DNA of 5,577 nucleotides from Acidobacteriota bacterium (GTDB lineage Bacteria > Acidobacteriota > Vicinamibacteria > Vicinamibacterales > 2-12-FULL-66-21): positions 1-5,577 of the forward strand of contig JACDCA010000552.1 in NCBI GenBank assembly GCA_013694635.1, given 5' to 3'. Below are positions 5,480 to 5,577 of the stretch, in pieces. The notes beneath the pieces were generated by a model, which worked only from the letters and a program-made list of their open reading frames with translations, was not told where the DNA came from and did not search any database. Within the stretch, counting starts at the first letter, position 1. Every line of letters begins with the position of its first letter. Made by a program: the position numbers and the translations under genes.

Positions 5480-5572
5480 TCACCGGAACACCACCGCGCC
5501 CTTTGGTGTCCTCAGCGTGGCGACGATGGCGGCCGACGGGCCCTTGCGCACGGTTGCGGCAATTTCGAGCCT
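5480..5572 (-). other. Possible coding tail of an unrecognised gene, 30 codons
   Basis: On the minus strand the frame ending at TGA 5482-5480 reads RLEIAATVRKG, PSAAIVATLR and TPKGAVVFR. It has alternating strand-like hydrophobics and strongly G/C-ending codons, like the true genes here. The same frame has a TGA at 5575-5573, so within the window it is an isolated 30-codon piece with no credible start. It could be the end of a frameshifted or degraded upstream gene, or chance. I do not recognise the family. The remaining bases between this stop and the membrane-protein ATG hold only the candidate promoter. Confidence 0.18.
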
Positions 5573-5577
5573 TCATC

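Noticed and set aside
5485..5511. Hairpin (ACACCA/TGGTGT with a 10-base loop) as a terminator
   Set aside because: There is no T-run on either strand after the stem, the stem is short with a bulge, and it lies within the coding-like tail.

Overview
This is a GC-rich bacterial window (roughly 60-65% GC by eye). All eight or nine recognisable genes lie on the minus strand, so transcription runs from right to left. The codons are strongly G/C-ending. The gene content fits a soil or freshwater high-GC bacterium such as an acidobacterium, planctomycete or proteobacterium: an SNF-type sodium symporter, a HEAT-repeat DNA alkylation repair protein, a CPBP protease remnant and a small four-helix membrane protein. 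No marker gene is present, so the phylum is a guess. There are no RNA genes, CRISPR arrays or transposases.

Upstream part (right end, 5577 to 4518): a stretch with a possible coding tail, then a promoter-like pair (TTGACA, 17 bases, TAGGTT) placed so that the transcript of the next gene would be almost leaderless. A 145-residue membrane protein of unknown function follows (5400-4963). Directly after its stop codon, in the same reading frame, lies the C-terminal half of a CPBP (CAAX/bacteriocin-type) membrane protease. This remnant lacks the N-terminal half with the catalytic EExxxR motif and has a further frame disruption near 4846-4849, so it is a pseudogene.

Central and downstream part (4517 to 1): an SDR oxidoreductase, then after 49 bases a VOC/glyoxalase-fold protein with a strong Shine-Dalgarno. 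Next come five genes joined by stop/start overlaps or tiny gaps: an AlkD-like DNA alkylation repair protein, an NSS/SNF sodium symporter, the two halves of a split thiamine-diphosphate decarboxylase of the sulfopyruvate/phosphonopyruvate decarboxylase type, and the start of a cyclase-family (kynurenine formamidase-like) metal-dependent hydrolase that runs off the left edge.

Reading them together: the transporter, the split 2-oxoacid decarboxylase and the cyclase-family hydrolase look like an uptake-and-catabolism module for an amino acid or related carboxylate. The SDR and VOC proteins are possible accessory enzymes for an aldehyde or oxo intermediate. The substrate cannot be read from the sequence. 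The DNA repair gene inside this coupled operon is the odd member. The most notable points are this unusual operon, substitutions in the transporter's predicted sodium and substrate sites, methionine at the AlkD Trp187 position, and the wrecked protease gene fused behind an intact membrane-protein gene.
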